27,104 nucleotides of DNA from Oscillospiraceae bacterium (GCA_009785015.1 WQXD01000019.1:1-27104), one strand, 5' to 3'; positions 15,491-23,099 are shown, numbered from the stretch's first letter. A program made the numbers and translations. Notes: generated by a model not told the origin, from the letters alone.

Positions 15491-16993
15491 TCAATTGTTT
15501 TCCTCGATTGCCTCCAAGGTTTTTTCCATGGCGAGGGTCCATTTGGGCTCCATTTTCTCATATTGCGACGTAAAATCCACGTTTTTCTTCTGAGAAAATC
15601 CTACAAAGAAATCCAGCATCCCCGACCAGTTGAAAAATATACCCTGGTCTATCACCCGCGTCGAAAATATCAAGTCGAGCATCTCCTCCGATTCGTCGTC
15701 TCTCGAATATTTGCCTATCAGGTTTATTTCGTAGTACGCCTTTGTCAGCGTTTGTACCGATTCGGCGGCCCACGCCTCGAGTATCGCGCCTGTCCGCTCC
15801 GGATCCGACGCGCTCACGGGAACGCACATGACAGTCGCGTTGCCGTACTGGAACGCGTTGTAGTAATTGGGCTGTGCCTCGTCGTATTTCGGCAGTGGCA
15901 GTATTCCGAAATTCGCCTCCATGTTGCGCATGAATTTCACCGATTCTATCGGGCTTATGTAGTACAGCGCCCTGCTCTCGTTGAACGATTTTATATTCAC
16001 TTCATCCCATACATTCGTATATTTTCCGTTGTAATCGTCGGCTTTTACCTGCGCCTGCCCGTCGGACAAAAAATCTATCACTTTCGTCACGACCGAAACC
16101 GACCTGTCGTCGTTGAGGGCGATAAAGGGCAGATCATCCGCGCCTTTTCCGATCACTTTCTGCCCCGACGCCGCGAAAAGGCAATATGCGCACTCGTGCT
16201 GGTTCACTGCCCCCCACTGGTCTTCCGGGGTCAGGGCCCCGTCGCCGTTTATATCTTTGGTCACTTCCCTGCAGTTGGAATGCAGAACGTCGAGAGTCCA
16301 TTTGCCGTCCTGCACCTGCTTATACGGGTCTTCAAGCCCGTAATCCCTGTTTAAATCCTTGTTGAACATGATACACCATGTGGCGTCGTTGGTCGTCGTG
16401 GTTATATTCCCCGCCGCCCCGTACAGCTTGCCGCTTATCGTCATGGAATCGTTGGCCACCTTGTCCCACCACGGCTTATGGAAATCCAAATAGGGCACAT
16501 CATACAAATTTACGATAAGCCCTTTCTGGATCAATGCGGCCGCGTTGTTCATAGTCGGGTAGAGCACGTCGAAATCGTCGCTGCCGGACTGGATGATTTT
16601 TTGAACGTACCCCAAAACGTCTTCTTTTTGTATTTCCGTTATTTCGATGTTGAATTTTTCCTCGAGAATCCTGTTTCTCCGGTATACGGCGTCGTTTATG
16701 GGCTCCCCCGTCTCAGCTTCCGCGTACATATCCACAGTTGTCCAGTAAACCCAGCCTCCCCTGTCGACCACCCTGAAGTTATGGCCCCCGCAATCCATCT
16801 CCGGCACTTCGTATGCGATTATTTCCGCCGTTTCGTTTTCGACGCCGCCGTCGCCGGCGTCATGGGCCTTGTTTTCCTCATTTTCCGGGTTGTTTGCGGT
16901 ATTTGCGGTGTCTGCGCCGCACGAGCATAAAAAGACGGATATGATCACCGGCCAGACAAGAAGCGGCGCTATGTACTTTATAATTTTTTTCAT
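15491..16993 (-). CDS. Extracellular solute-binding lipoprotein, sugar ABC type
   Basis: Predicted family 1 solute-binding lipoprotein of 500 residues that captures a sugar or oligosaccharide for an ABC importer. The signal peptide ends at LCSC with lipidated Cys25, followed by an Asn/Glu-rich linker. The body shows NAFQYGNATVMCVPVSASDPERTGAILEAWA, the usual C-terminal pattern of these proteins, and many exposed Trp residues. D247-I-N-G-D-G-x-L-T-P-E-D-Q-W resembles an EF-hand-type calcium loop also seen in other members. No permease or ATPase genes are present, so it must use a transporter encoded elsewhere. GGAGGG (complement of 17003-17008) precedes the start. It is the first gene of the minus-strand unit, 27 nt before the sulfatase. 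Confidence 0.9.
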   Translation of the reverse strand: MKKIIKYIAPLLVWPVIISVFLCSCGADTANTANNPENEENKAHDAGDGGVENETAEIIAYEVPEMDCGGHNFRVVDRGGWVYWTTVDMYAEAETGEPINDAVYRRNRILEEKFNIEITEIQKEDVLGYVQKIIQSGSDDFDVLYPTMNNAAALIQKGLIVNLYDVPYLDFHKPWWDKVANDSMTISGKLYGAAGNITTTTNDATWCIMFNKDLNRDYGLEDPYKQVQDGKWTLDVLHSNCREVTKDINGDGALTPEDQWGAVNQHECAYCLFAASGQKVIGKGADDLPFIALNDDRSVSVVTKVIDFLSDGQAQVKADDYNGKYTNVWDEVNIKSFNESRALYYISPIESVKFMRNMEANFGILPLPKYDEAQPNYYNAFQYGNATVMCVPVSASDPERTGAILEAWAAESVQTLTKAYYEINLIGKYSRDDESEEMLDLIFSTRVIDQGIFFNWSGMLDFFVGFSQKKNVDFTSQYEKMEPKWTLAMEKTLEAIEENN

Positions 16994-17030
16994 CAGCCTA
17001 CACCCTCCAAAAATTTTAAATAATAATATA

Positions 17031-17058
17031 ATTATATCATATATTTTAAAAATTGCAA
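17031..17058 (-). promoter_or_regulatory. Predicted promoter of the solute-binding/sulfatase/beta-helix unit
   Basis: On the minus strand TTGCAA (17053-17058) and TATAAT (17031-17036) are separated by 16 bp. The -10 is perfect and the -35 matches 4 of 6. It leaves a leader of about 30 nt to the ribosome binding site. The region is very AT-rich, so alternatives exist. Confidence 0.55.
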
Positions 17059-17068
17059 TAAAAAAGTG

Positions 17069-17097
17069 TTGACATTTTTATCTTACTGCTGTATAAT
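17069..17097 (+). promoter_or_regulatory. Consensus sigma-A promoter for the carbohydrate-binding-like surface protein
   Basis: A perfect TTGACA (17069-17074) and a perfect TATAAT (17092-17097) stand 17 bp apart. The leader is about 55 nt and carries AGGAGG at 17146-17151 before ATG 17162. The -35 lies only 10 bp from the -35 of the divergent minus-strand promoter. Confidence 0.88.
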
Positions 17098-17161
17098 TTA
17101 GCTAAACGAAGATAATATTGTCCGTATTTTCAAAATTAATTTTTTAGGAGGAAAGATTTCA

Positions 17162-18145
17162 ATGAGAAAAATCAAAGTATTTTTGGTTTTCGCGCTTTTG
17201 TTCTCACTGCTGGCGCTCAATGCCGCCGCCGCTTATGTCTCCCCCAGTTCCATAACGATAAAAAAGGCGGTCGCTTTTCCCAACATAGACGGCAATCTGG
17301 ATCCGGCCGAATGGGGGGACCCCGTCTGGTCGTATGCTTATTCCGACGGCACCGATTTGGGCGACTATTCGGATCAGTCACAGGAGCTGTGGCTGTTTAC
17401 AAACGACCCGGATGAAGCTTCCGTCTTGAACGTGGTGAAAAATTCGAAAATCGACTTTTACGCCATGTGGGACGAGACCTATCTGTATTTCGGCGTATAT
17501 ACGGAAAGCCCGATCGACGTGTTCTCCGGAGCGATGGAGGAGAGCGACGTGGCGAATTCGTGGAATGCGCGCGGTATTCAGTTTGAGTACGCGGACAAAG
17601 ACGGCACCTTCACCGACATCGGTTTCGGCGTCGACGGAGCGGGCAACACGATTCAATTTTGGTTCATGGGGGCCGAAGCGGGCTCCGTCATGAGCCACAA
17701 TGCGAAAGTGATCAAAAACGGCACTGCGGTAATATACGAAATCGCGATGAAGTGGGCCGATATAAACCTCGACGCGCCGGCTGCGGGAAGCGTATTCGCG
17801 TTCACGCTCGCCTGCAACTTCCACAGGGTATTTGACGGCGACCCGTTTTTCGGCATAGCGCTCGGCGGTTCCGAAATGACCAAAAATCCCGACGTGTTCA
17901 TGCCGGCCACGCTGTCGGCTGATCCGGCGGTCGTTCCCCCCGCCCCGGAGCCTGAACCGGAGCCCGAACCCGAGCCCGCTCCTGCCCCCGCTCCCGAGCC
18001 CGAACCTGCGGCTCCCGCAGCTCCGGAACCCGCCGCCCCGCCCGCCGCGCCCACGACCGGCGATCCGGCCGCGGTGTTGTTCGCTTTGGCGCTGAGCGCC
18101 GCTTTGGCGCTGACTGCCGCCAAGCGTCTCAAAAAATTCAATTAG
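17162..18145 (+). CDS. Secreted CBM9/DOMON-like protein with sorting-type C-terminus
   Basis: Predicted surface protein of 327 residues. Residues 1-24 are a signal peptide (VFALLFSLLALNAAAA). Residues about 36-255 resemble the carbohydrate-binding family 9-like/DOMON beta-sandwich: it begins KAVAFPNIDGNLDPAEWGDPVW and includes FYAMWDETYLYFGVYTE and the later VIYEIAMKW strand. A Pro/Glu/Ala linker follows (about 258-296). The sequence A296-P-T-T-G300-D, then a hydrophobic segment (304-319) and a KRLKK tail, has the architecture of a sortase signal with Ala in place of Leu. No sortase is encoded nearby. Ligand binding is inferred, not shown. It has its own consensus promoter and a strong terminator, so it is a single-gene unit divergent from the sulfatase cluster. 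Confidence 0.82.
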   Translation: MRKIKVFLVFALLFSLLALNAAAAYVSPSSITIKKAVAFPNIDGNLDPAEWGDPVWSYAYSDGTDLGDYSDQSQELWLFTNDPDEASVLNVVKNSKIDFYAMWDETYLYFGVYTESPIDVFSGAMEESDVANSWNARGIQFEYADKDGTFTDIGFGVDGAGNTIQFWFMGAEAGSVMSHNAKVIKNGTAVIYEIAMKWADINLDAPAAGSVFAFTLACNFHRVFDGDPFFGIALGGSEMTKNPDVFMPATLSADPAVVPPAPEPEPEPEPEPAPAPAPEPEPAAPAAPEPAAPPAAPTTGDPAAVLFALALSAALALTAAKRLKKFN

Positions 18146-18164
18146 GCAAAAATATATTGCGGGT

Positions 18165-18195
18165 AAAATTGCGGGATGTCCTCCCGCAATTTTTT
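18165..18195 (+). terminator. Rho-independent terminator after the CBM9-like gene
   Basis: A perfect 12-bp stem (18165-18176 with 18182-18193) closes a 5-nt loop (TGTCC). The T-run at 18190-18195 overlaps the end of the stem. It lies 20 nt after the stop codon. Confidence 0.88.
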
Positions 18196-18255
18196 AGCAA
18201 AAAGGCACAAATCCAAAAAAGTTAAAATTCAAGAAACAATATATTTCATTTTGGC

Positions 18256-18264
18256 TGATATAAT
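18256..18264 (+). promoter_or_regulatory. Extended -10 promoter for the HAD phosphatase gene
   Basis: TGATATAAT fits the extended -10 form TGn-TATAAT. No good -35 is seen at 16-18 bp upstream, which extended -10 promoters tolerate. It falls after a terminator and 34 nt before the ATG. Confidence 0.6.
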
Positions 18265-18286
18265 GGAACTATATCAATTTTGCAAA

Positions 18287-18293
18287 GGGGTGA
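18287..18293 (+). promoter_or_regulatory. Ribosome binding site selecting the HAD phosphatase start
   Basis: GGGGTGA lies 4 nt before ATG 18298. It excludes the in-frame TTG at 18280, which would put the ribosome binding site inside the gene. Confidence 0.75.
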
Positions 18294-18297
18294 TAAA

Positions 18298-19092
18298 ATG
18301 GACAATCAGGACGCCGATTCCATACGCGCGAAAAAAGGTTTCCTGTGCGATATGGACGGCGTGATATATCACGGCAATAACCTGCTTCCGGGGGCGGTGG
18401 ATTTCGTGGAATGGCTGGCGCGGGAAGACAAAAAATTTCTGTTTCTGACCAATTCGAGCGAGCGCTCCCCCATGGAACTGCAGCATAAGCTCGCGCGGCT
18501 GGGACTTGAGGTGGACGAATCGCATTTTTACACGAGCGCGCTCGCCACCGCCGCTTTCGTGAAAAACCAGTCCCCGCGCTGCACCGCCTATATTATCGGG
18601 GAAGCGGGGCTGCAAAACGCGCTTTATGACGCCGAGATCATGCCAAATGACGTGAACCCCGATTATGTCATAATCGGCGAAACCAAAAATTACAATTATC
18701 AGAACATACTCAAAGCGGTCAAGCTGATCCAGAACGGCGCGAAACTGATCGGCACGAACCCCGACCTCACCGGCCCCGCCGAAAACGGCATAATCCCCGC
18801 CTGCCGCGCTTTGGTGGCGCCCATCGAGCTCACCACCGGCAAGCAGGCCTATTACGTGGGCAAGCCGAACCCTTTCATGATGCGGAACGGCAAGAGGATA
18901 CTCGGCTGCCGCACCTCCGAAATGGCCATCATAGGCGACCGTATGGACACCGACATAATCGCGGGAATCGAATCCGAAATCGACACCGTCCTTGTTTTGT
19001 CCGGCGTTTCGTCCGCGGAAACCGTGAAAAGTTTTTCCTATGCCCCGAAATATACATTCGACAGCGTGGGATTTGTCAGAAATTTTAAATAA
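18298..19092 (+). CDS. NagD-like HAD-IIA phosphatase
   Basis: Cytoplasmic HAD-superfamily subclass IIA hydrolase of 264 residues. Motif I is CDMDGVIYHGN (Asp18, Asp20), motif II FLTNSSERSP, the motif III lysine is in VGKPNPFMM, and motif IV is AIIGDRMDTDIIAGIESEIDTVLVLSGVS. The large cap between motifs II and III, with NPDLTGPAENGIIPACRAL, matches NagD/AraL/4-nitrophenyl-phosphatase-type proteins. These dephosphorylate small sugar or nucleotide phosphates with broad specificity; the physiological substrate here is unknown. It lies behind an extended -10 promoter, and the next gene begins 36 nt downstream without a visible terminator, so the two may be co-transcribed. Confidence 0.93.
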   Translation: MDNQDADSIRAKKGFLCDMDGVIYHGNNLLPGAVDFVEWLAREDKKFLFLTNSSERSPMELQHKLARLGLEVDESHFYTSALATAAFVKNQSPRCTAYIIGEAGLQNALYDAEIMPNDVNPDYVIIGETKNYNYQNILKAVKLIQNGAKLIGTNPDLTGPAENGIIPACRALVAPIELTTGKQAYYVGKPNPFMMRNGKRILGCRTSEMAIIGDRMDTDIIAGIESEIDTVLVLSGVSSAETVKSFSYAPKYTFDSVGFVRNFK

Positions 19093-19128
19093 ACCACAAT
19101 ATTGTTTAAGAAAGAAACAGGTGATTTT

Positions 19129-20550
19129 ATGTACTGTCCGGAATGCGGCGCAAAATTGGCCGACAATGTAAAATTCTGCGCAAAATGCGGAGCCGAACAA
19201 ACGCAAACGCAAACAAAAGCGCCGGCCCAAGATACGCAGACGCAGCAGCCACAGGCGCAAATGCCACAGGTGCAGATGCAGCCACAAATGCAGATGCAGA
19301 CGCAGACGATAACCCTCGAACCCGTGACCCCCGTAAAAAAACCCGCATTGGTGAAGATCATTTCGATAGTCGCCGCTGTGGTCGTGGTGCTCGGTCTCGG
19401 CGCGGCGGGCTTTATATTCCTTCCGAGGCTTTTGGGCGGTTCCAAACCCAATGCGAACAACTGCATAGCCGTCACGTTGGACGCGCTCGAAAATATGGCG
19501 GAGCTGTCGGGCTTCACATATGACATAAAAATAAATGACGGAAACGGCGAGTACGGCGCAAACGGATATCTGAGCCTCGGGAAAGATCTGTACAGCTCTT
19601 TATTTGAATTTAAAATAGATTCCGAGGACGATTATGCCAGTACCAAAGGGAGAGCGGTGTTTTACAACGGGTTTTTAGGCGTTTACGACCACTCGGTTTA
19701 CCCCCAGTGGGACGAAGAATACGAATCCTACCAATACATTGATGTAAAAGAGATCCTCGAGGAAATTTTGGACATGGCCTCGGAAGCGGGGGCCAATCTC
19801 AAGGAGCTCGGCATAGATATAAATAATTTCGTCAAGGACGGGCGTTTCAATGTCGACGAATTCAATAGAATAGGCGAAAAGGTATCGAAAAACGCTTCGG
19901 ATTATTTCGGCGCGATCGAAGATTCCGGCGCCCTCGGCGATTTCGAAACAGAAGATTTTGACATTTCAAAGTATCTCGATAAGCTGCCCGCGATCCAAAA
20001 AGAACTCGGCAAGCTGTTTGAAAACTTTTTGTATGTCGAATGTGAAAAAGAGACTTTTCTCGGCGGATTCGTTTCGGGTCCCGAAATATCAAAAGCCGGG
20101 GATTCGACGACGTACAAATATTCCGTCAATCCGGTCAAATTGGCCCAGGTGCTGAGCAAATATATCATAGACAACATCGCAAGGTATCCCGAATGCTCCG
20201 CTTTGCTCGAAGATTTCGCCGACAGCCAGAAAATGACGCTCGACGAGCTTTTGAGTTTTGTTTCATACAGCCTGAGAACCGCCTTGGAGGAAATGGGCGA
20301 CGGCGAAAATGAGATAAGATTTTCGCTCACGGTTTCAAAAAAGCGCTTATTGGAAAAATTTTCCGTGAGCTTTGACATAATAAACTACGACTGGGACTAC
20401 AACAGCCAAACCGACGAATACTCCTTAGTGGAAAAGCCGGTAACCGTTTCGGTCGCGATAAAGTTGTCCGACCACAACAATGTGAAACCGGACAAAAACG
20501 AAATAGAAAGTTTCATGAAAAAAGCCGAACAAAACGCCGATAACTACTAA
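19129..20550 (+). CDS. Zinc-ribbon single-pass membrane protein
   Basis: Predicted membrane protein of 473 residues with a cytoplasmic zinc ribbon at the extreme N-terminus: Cys3-x2-Cys6-x10-Cys17-x2-Cys20. A Gln/Thr/Met-rich linker follows (about 25-62, with QMQMQTQT). One transmembrane segment lies at 74-98, then an extracytoplasmic region of about 370 residues. That region is rich in acidic and aromatic residues and has helical Glu/Lys stretches; I recognise no named domain in it. Zinc-ribbon plus TM plus large outer domain is common in Clostridia, usually without known function. The start is ATG 19129, directly before the zinc ribbon, with AGGTGA at 19119-19124; an earlier in-frame TTG at 19102 lacks a ribosome binding site. 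Confidence 0.8.
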   Translation: MYCPECGAKLADNVKFCAKCGAEQTQTQTKAPAQDTQTQQPQAQMPQVQMQPQMQMQTQTITLEPVTPVKKPALVKIISIVAAVVVVLGLGAAGFIFLPRLLGGSKPNANNCIAVTLDALENMAELSGFTYDIKINDGNGEYGANGYLSLGKDLYSSLFEFKIDSEDDYASTKGRAVFYNGFLGVYDHSVYPQWDEEYESYQYIDVKEILEEILDMASEAGANLKELGIDINNFVKDGRFNVDEFNRIGEKVSKNASDYFGAIEDSGALGDFETEDFDISKYLDKLPAIQKELGKLFENFLYVECEKETFLGGFVSGPEISKAGDSTTYKYSVNPVKLAQVLSKYIIDNIARYPECSALLEDFADSQKMTLDELLSFVSYSLRTALEEMGDGENEIRFSLTVSKKRLLEKFSVSFDIINYDWDYNSQTDEYSLVEKPVTVSVAIKLSDHNNVKPDKNEIESFMKKAEQNADNY

Positions 20551-20575
20551 TTATTTTGCGGGAGGAACAAAAAAA

Positions 20576-21148
20576 ATGACGGTAAAAATCACTTCCAAAG
20601 ATGTCAGGATCACCCCGGATATCGAAAAAACAGCGGAAAAAAAGATATCCCAGCGTCTCAAAAAACACACCCAGAAGCAGGGGGAAAATCAAGTTATTGT
20701 AGTGAAGGCGTCCGAAAAGAAACCGTTTATACGGGTCGACGTCGATATGCCGTACCTGAACTATACCATACACGCGGAGGCGATAACGCCGGACGGGATA
20801 CTGGGGGGCGTGGACAAATGCATGGATATCCTCGAGCGCCAGATCGATAAATACAAAACGAGGATGCACAGATCGAAAGTCAAGACCAGCAGCCTCAAAA
20901 GGGATATTTTGGATATTGTCACCGACGATATGCTCTCTGCCCCGTCTGCCCCGGCTCCAAATGACGACGAACCGGATTACAAGATAGTAAAAGCCGAGGG
21001 GCGGCCGCAGCCCATGAACATCGACGAGGCCATACTGCAAATGGAAGTTTTGGAATATAAATTTTTGTTTTTTTTAAACGCCGAAACGGATACGCCGAGC
21101 GTGATATACAGGCGCGACGACGGAAACATAGGATTGATCGAGACCTGA
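20576..21148 (+). CDS. hpf: Long-form ribosome hibernation promoting factor
   Basis: Stationary-phase factor that binds the 30S decoding region and pairs 70S ribosomes into inactive 100S dimers. The 190-residue product has the N-terminal RaiA/HPF domain (KITSKDVRITPDIEKTAEKKI, then HAEAITPDGILGGVDKCMDILERQIDKYKTRM), a variable linker of about 45 residues, and the C-terminal dimerisation domain with IDEAILQMEVLEYKFLFFLNAETDTPSVIYRRDDGNIGLIE. The last part is the diagnostic tail of the long form found in Firmicutes. Length is normal. GGGAGG ahead of the ATG is a strong ribosome binding site. It is followed by a 59-nt AT-rich gap before an SLH protein gene. Confidence 0.96.
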   Translation: MTVKITSKDVRITPDIEKTAEKKISQRLKKHTQKQGENQVIVVKASEKKPFIRVDVDMPYLNYTIHAEAITPDGILGGVDKCMDILERQIDKYKTRMHRSKVKTSSLKRDILDIVTDDMLSAPSAPAPNDDEPDYKIVKAEGRPQPMNIDEAILQMEVLEYKFLFFLNAETDTPSVIYRRDDGNIGLIET

Positions 21149-21207
21149 TTTGTATACATGAAAAAATTTTTAATTAAAATTAATATTTTAGGAGATTGTT
21201 ATTTGTT

Positions 21208-22350
21208 ATGAAAGCAAAAAGATTTTTGGCGCTGATTCTCATTTTGGCCATGCTCGCCTCGCTGAACGCGGTATTCGCCTTAAATGTCCGGGCTGACGAC
21301 GATGCTGTGAAAGAAACGGAAAATGGCCCCGATCTTGCGGCGATTTTCGAAGGGTTCGCAGACGATCTCAAAGCGCTCGGCTTGTTTTTGGGGACTGACA
21401 GCGGATATGAGCTCGACAGGGCGCCCACCAGGGATGAAGCCGCAACGATGCTCGTCCGGCTGCTGGGCAAAGAAACGGAAGCGAAAGAAAAAAACGGCGC
21501 GCACCCGTTTACAGACGTTCCCCGGTGGGCGGACCCGTATGTGGGTTATCTGTATGAAAACTCCCTGACCAAGGGAATCAGCGATGATTTGTTCGGCTCG
21601 AAAGAGCTGTGCAATGCGCAGATGTTCTGCACCTTTGTCTTAAGAGCGCTCGGATATTCCGATACCGGCGACGTGACGGACTTTACATATGACGGGGCGG
21701 TTGGCTTCGCTGTGGAAACCGGACTTGTCAGCGAGGAGCTTTTGGCCTACAGCGCGCTTGAATTCACGCGCGCCGGATGCGTTTACATAATGCGCGAGGC
21801 GCTGCTGACAAATCTGAAAAATACAGAGCTCCCCTTGCTCGCCAAACTCGTGGAGGACGGCGCGGTCAGCGAAGAAGCCGCGATGATGTTCTTCGCCAGA
21901 GCGGCCGGAAGCGAAGAAAGCAAAGAAGATGAAGATATATCCGAAGGAGATAAAGAAGATAAAGAAGAAGCCGAAACCGGAGAAAAAGACGAGGCCGAAA
22001 CCGAAGAAGAAAATGAATCCGCGGAGAATATCACCAAAGAAGAAATGGACGCATTTATTAAAATACTTGGCAACGGCATTTTATTCGGAAGTTTTGAGAG
22101 CAATGTAGAACTTCAGGTGCTGCTCGGGCTGGTTTCTTATTTAACTACCGATTATTCGATAAAGGAAGCGGTCAAGGAAGTCATCGAAGACGACGAGATT
22201 TTATGGACAATTGTCATAGAAAGCGAAACCGTCGAGGCGCTCATTGTCGTATTTTTCGATTCCGAGGGCAATTTTCTCGAACTTGACGCTGTAGGGGAGC
22301 GCTTGGACATCGAAGACGACATTTTCGCAATCACAATCACGCCAAAATAA
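21208..22350 (+). CDS. SLH-domain protein with acidic linker and unknown C-terminal domain
   Basis: Predicted secreted, wall-bound protein of 380 residues. Signal peptide: FLALILILAMLASLNAVFALNVRA. SLH-like regions lie at about 40-85 (LGLFLGTDSGYELDRAPTRDEAATMLVRLLG), about 99-150 (HPFTDVPRWADPYVGYLYENSLTKGISDDLFG) and a weaker third at about 152-200. A Glu/Lys/Asp-rich segment follows (about 235-273). The last 105 residues form an alpha/beta-looking domain ending in VVFFDSEGNFLELDAVGERLDIEDDIFAITI, which I cannot name. ATG 21208 was chosen because the TTG at 21196 abuts the AGGAGA ribosome binding site. The following response regulator gene begins 50 nt later with no terminator between them, so it may be in the same transcript. 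Confidence 0.85.
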   Translation: MKAKRFLALILILAMLASLNAVFALNVRADDDAVKETENGPDLAAIFEGFADDLKALGLFLGTDSGYELDRAPTRDEAATMLVRLLGKETEAKEKNGAHPFTDVPRWADPYVGYLYENSLTKGISDDLFGSKELCNAQMFCTFVLRALGYSDTGDVTDFTYDGAVGFAVETGLVSEELLAYSALEFTRAGCVYIMREALLTNLKNTELPLLAKLVEDGAVSEEAAMMFFARAAGSEESKEDEDISEGDKEDKEEAETGEKDEAETEEENESAENITKEEMDAFIKILGNGILFGSFESNVELQVLLGLVSYLTTDYSIKEAVKEVIEDDEILWTIVIESETVEALIVVFFDSEGNFLELDAVGERLDIEDDIFAITITPK

Positions 22351-22363
22351 AACGCCGAATCCA

Positions 22364-22378
22364 AGTGTAGTGTAGTGT
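22364..22378 (+). repeat. Three tandem AGTGT units before the response regulator gene
   Basis: (AGTGT)x3 lies just upstream of the GGGGAAAGGGG ribosome binding region of the regulator starting at 22401. It is short; it could be chance or a slippage-prone or protein-binding site. Confidence 0.6.
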
Positions 22379-22400
22379 ATGGGGAAAGGGGAAAAACAAA

Positions 22401-23099
22401 ATGAGATTGTTGCTCGTCGAAGCCAATGTGAATCTTTCAGTCGCGCTGCTTCTCCTTTTCAAAAAGAACAAATATGAGGCCGATGCGGCCTACGACGGAA
22501 AAACCGGCGAAGAAATGATAAAACTCGGGCTTTATGACGTCATAATCCTCGAAAGGACGCTTCCCGATTGCGACGGGATTTCCGTATTGAAAAACATACG
22601 CGAAAAAGGGGTGAACACCCCCGTGATGTTTTTGACTGCCAAAAATACCACCGCGAATAAAGTCGAGGGGCTCGACGCGGGCGCGGACGATTATCTTGCC
22701 AAGCCGTTCGCCACCGAGGAGCTCATGGCTCGCATACGCGCGCTTGGCAGGCGAAGCACCGCGGCGATAGCGCCGACGGAGGAAATAACCATCGGAAAAT
22801 CAAAATTTTTGCCGAGGAGAGGCGAATTGTTCTTTGGCAAAAACTACAGCTCTTCCGTCACACTCACTTTAAAGGAAACCGGCATATTGGAAATGCTTTC
22901 GCAAAACCGCGACATCCCGGTGACAAAAGAAGAACTCCTGCAAAAATTGTGGGGGAAAGAACAAAGCGAAGATATAAACGTGAATGTGAACATAGTGGAA
23001 GTGTTCATGTCCTATCTGCGAAAAAAAATAAAATCCGACGTGTGCGGATTTTCCATAGTGACCAAAAGGAATATGGGCTATAAGATCGATTACACCTAA
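22401..23099 (+). CDS. OmpR-type response regulator with Glu in place of the phospho-acceptor Asp
   Basis: DNA-binding regulator of 232 residues with a receiver domain (1-120) and a winged-helix output domain (about 128-232, with LTLKETGILEMLSQN, VNIVEVFMSYLRKKI and a GYKI hairpin). In the receiver, the position normally occupied by the phosphorylated Asp (LDxMLP) reads L-E51-R-T-L-P. The acidic pair that binds Mg2+ near the N-terminus reads E7-A-N instead of E-D-D/E. Thr79 and Lys101 are kept. Glu at this site often mimics the phosphorylated state, so the protein may be constitutively active or controlled in another way. No histidine kinase is adjacent except the downstream pair, which has its own regulator. 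The upstream neighbour is an SLH protein, a plausible target, though this is inference. Confidence 0.92.
   Translation: MRLLLVEANVNLSVALLLLFKKNKYEADAAYDGKTGEEMIKLGLYDVIILERTLPDCDGISVLKNIREKGVNTPVMFLTAKNTTANKVEGLDAGADDYLAKPFATEELMARIRALGRRSTAAIAPTEEITIGKSKFLPRRGELFFGKNYSSSVTLTLKETGILEMLSQNRDIPVTKEELLQKLWGKEQSEDINVNVNIVEVFMSYLRKKIKSDVCGFSIVTKRNMGYKIDYT

Noticed and set aside
17940..18050. Pro/Glu-coding repeat in the CBM9-like gene as a minisatellite or CRISPR-like array
   Set aside because: It is in-frame codon repetition encoding a wall-spanning linker; units are irregular and there are no spacers.
19102..19128. TTG start giving nine more residues on the zinc-ribbon protein
   Set aside because: No ribosome binding site precedes it, and zinc-ribbon proteins of this type start directly at M-x-C-x-x-C.
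18274..19287. 337-codon minus-strand open frame opposite the HAD phosphatase
   Set aside because: The plus strand encodes an intact HAD protein with all four motifs; the minus-strand product shows no recognisable features.
22401..23099. Glu51 regulator as a pseudogene
   Set aside because: The frame is full length, the winged helix is intact, a strong ribosome binding site is present, and the change affects specific receiver positions rather than showing general decay.
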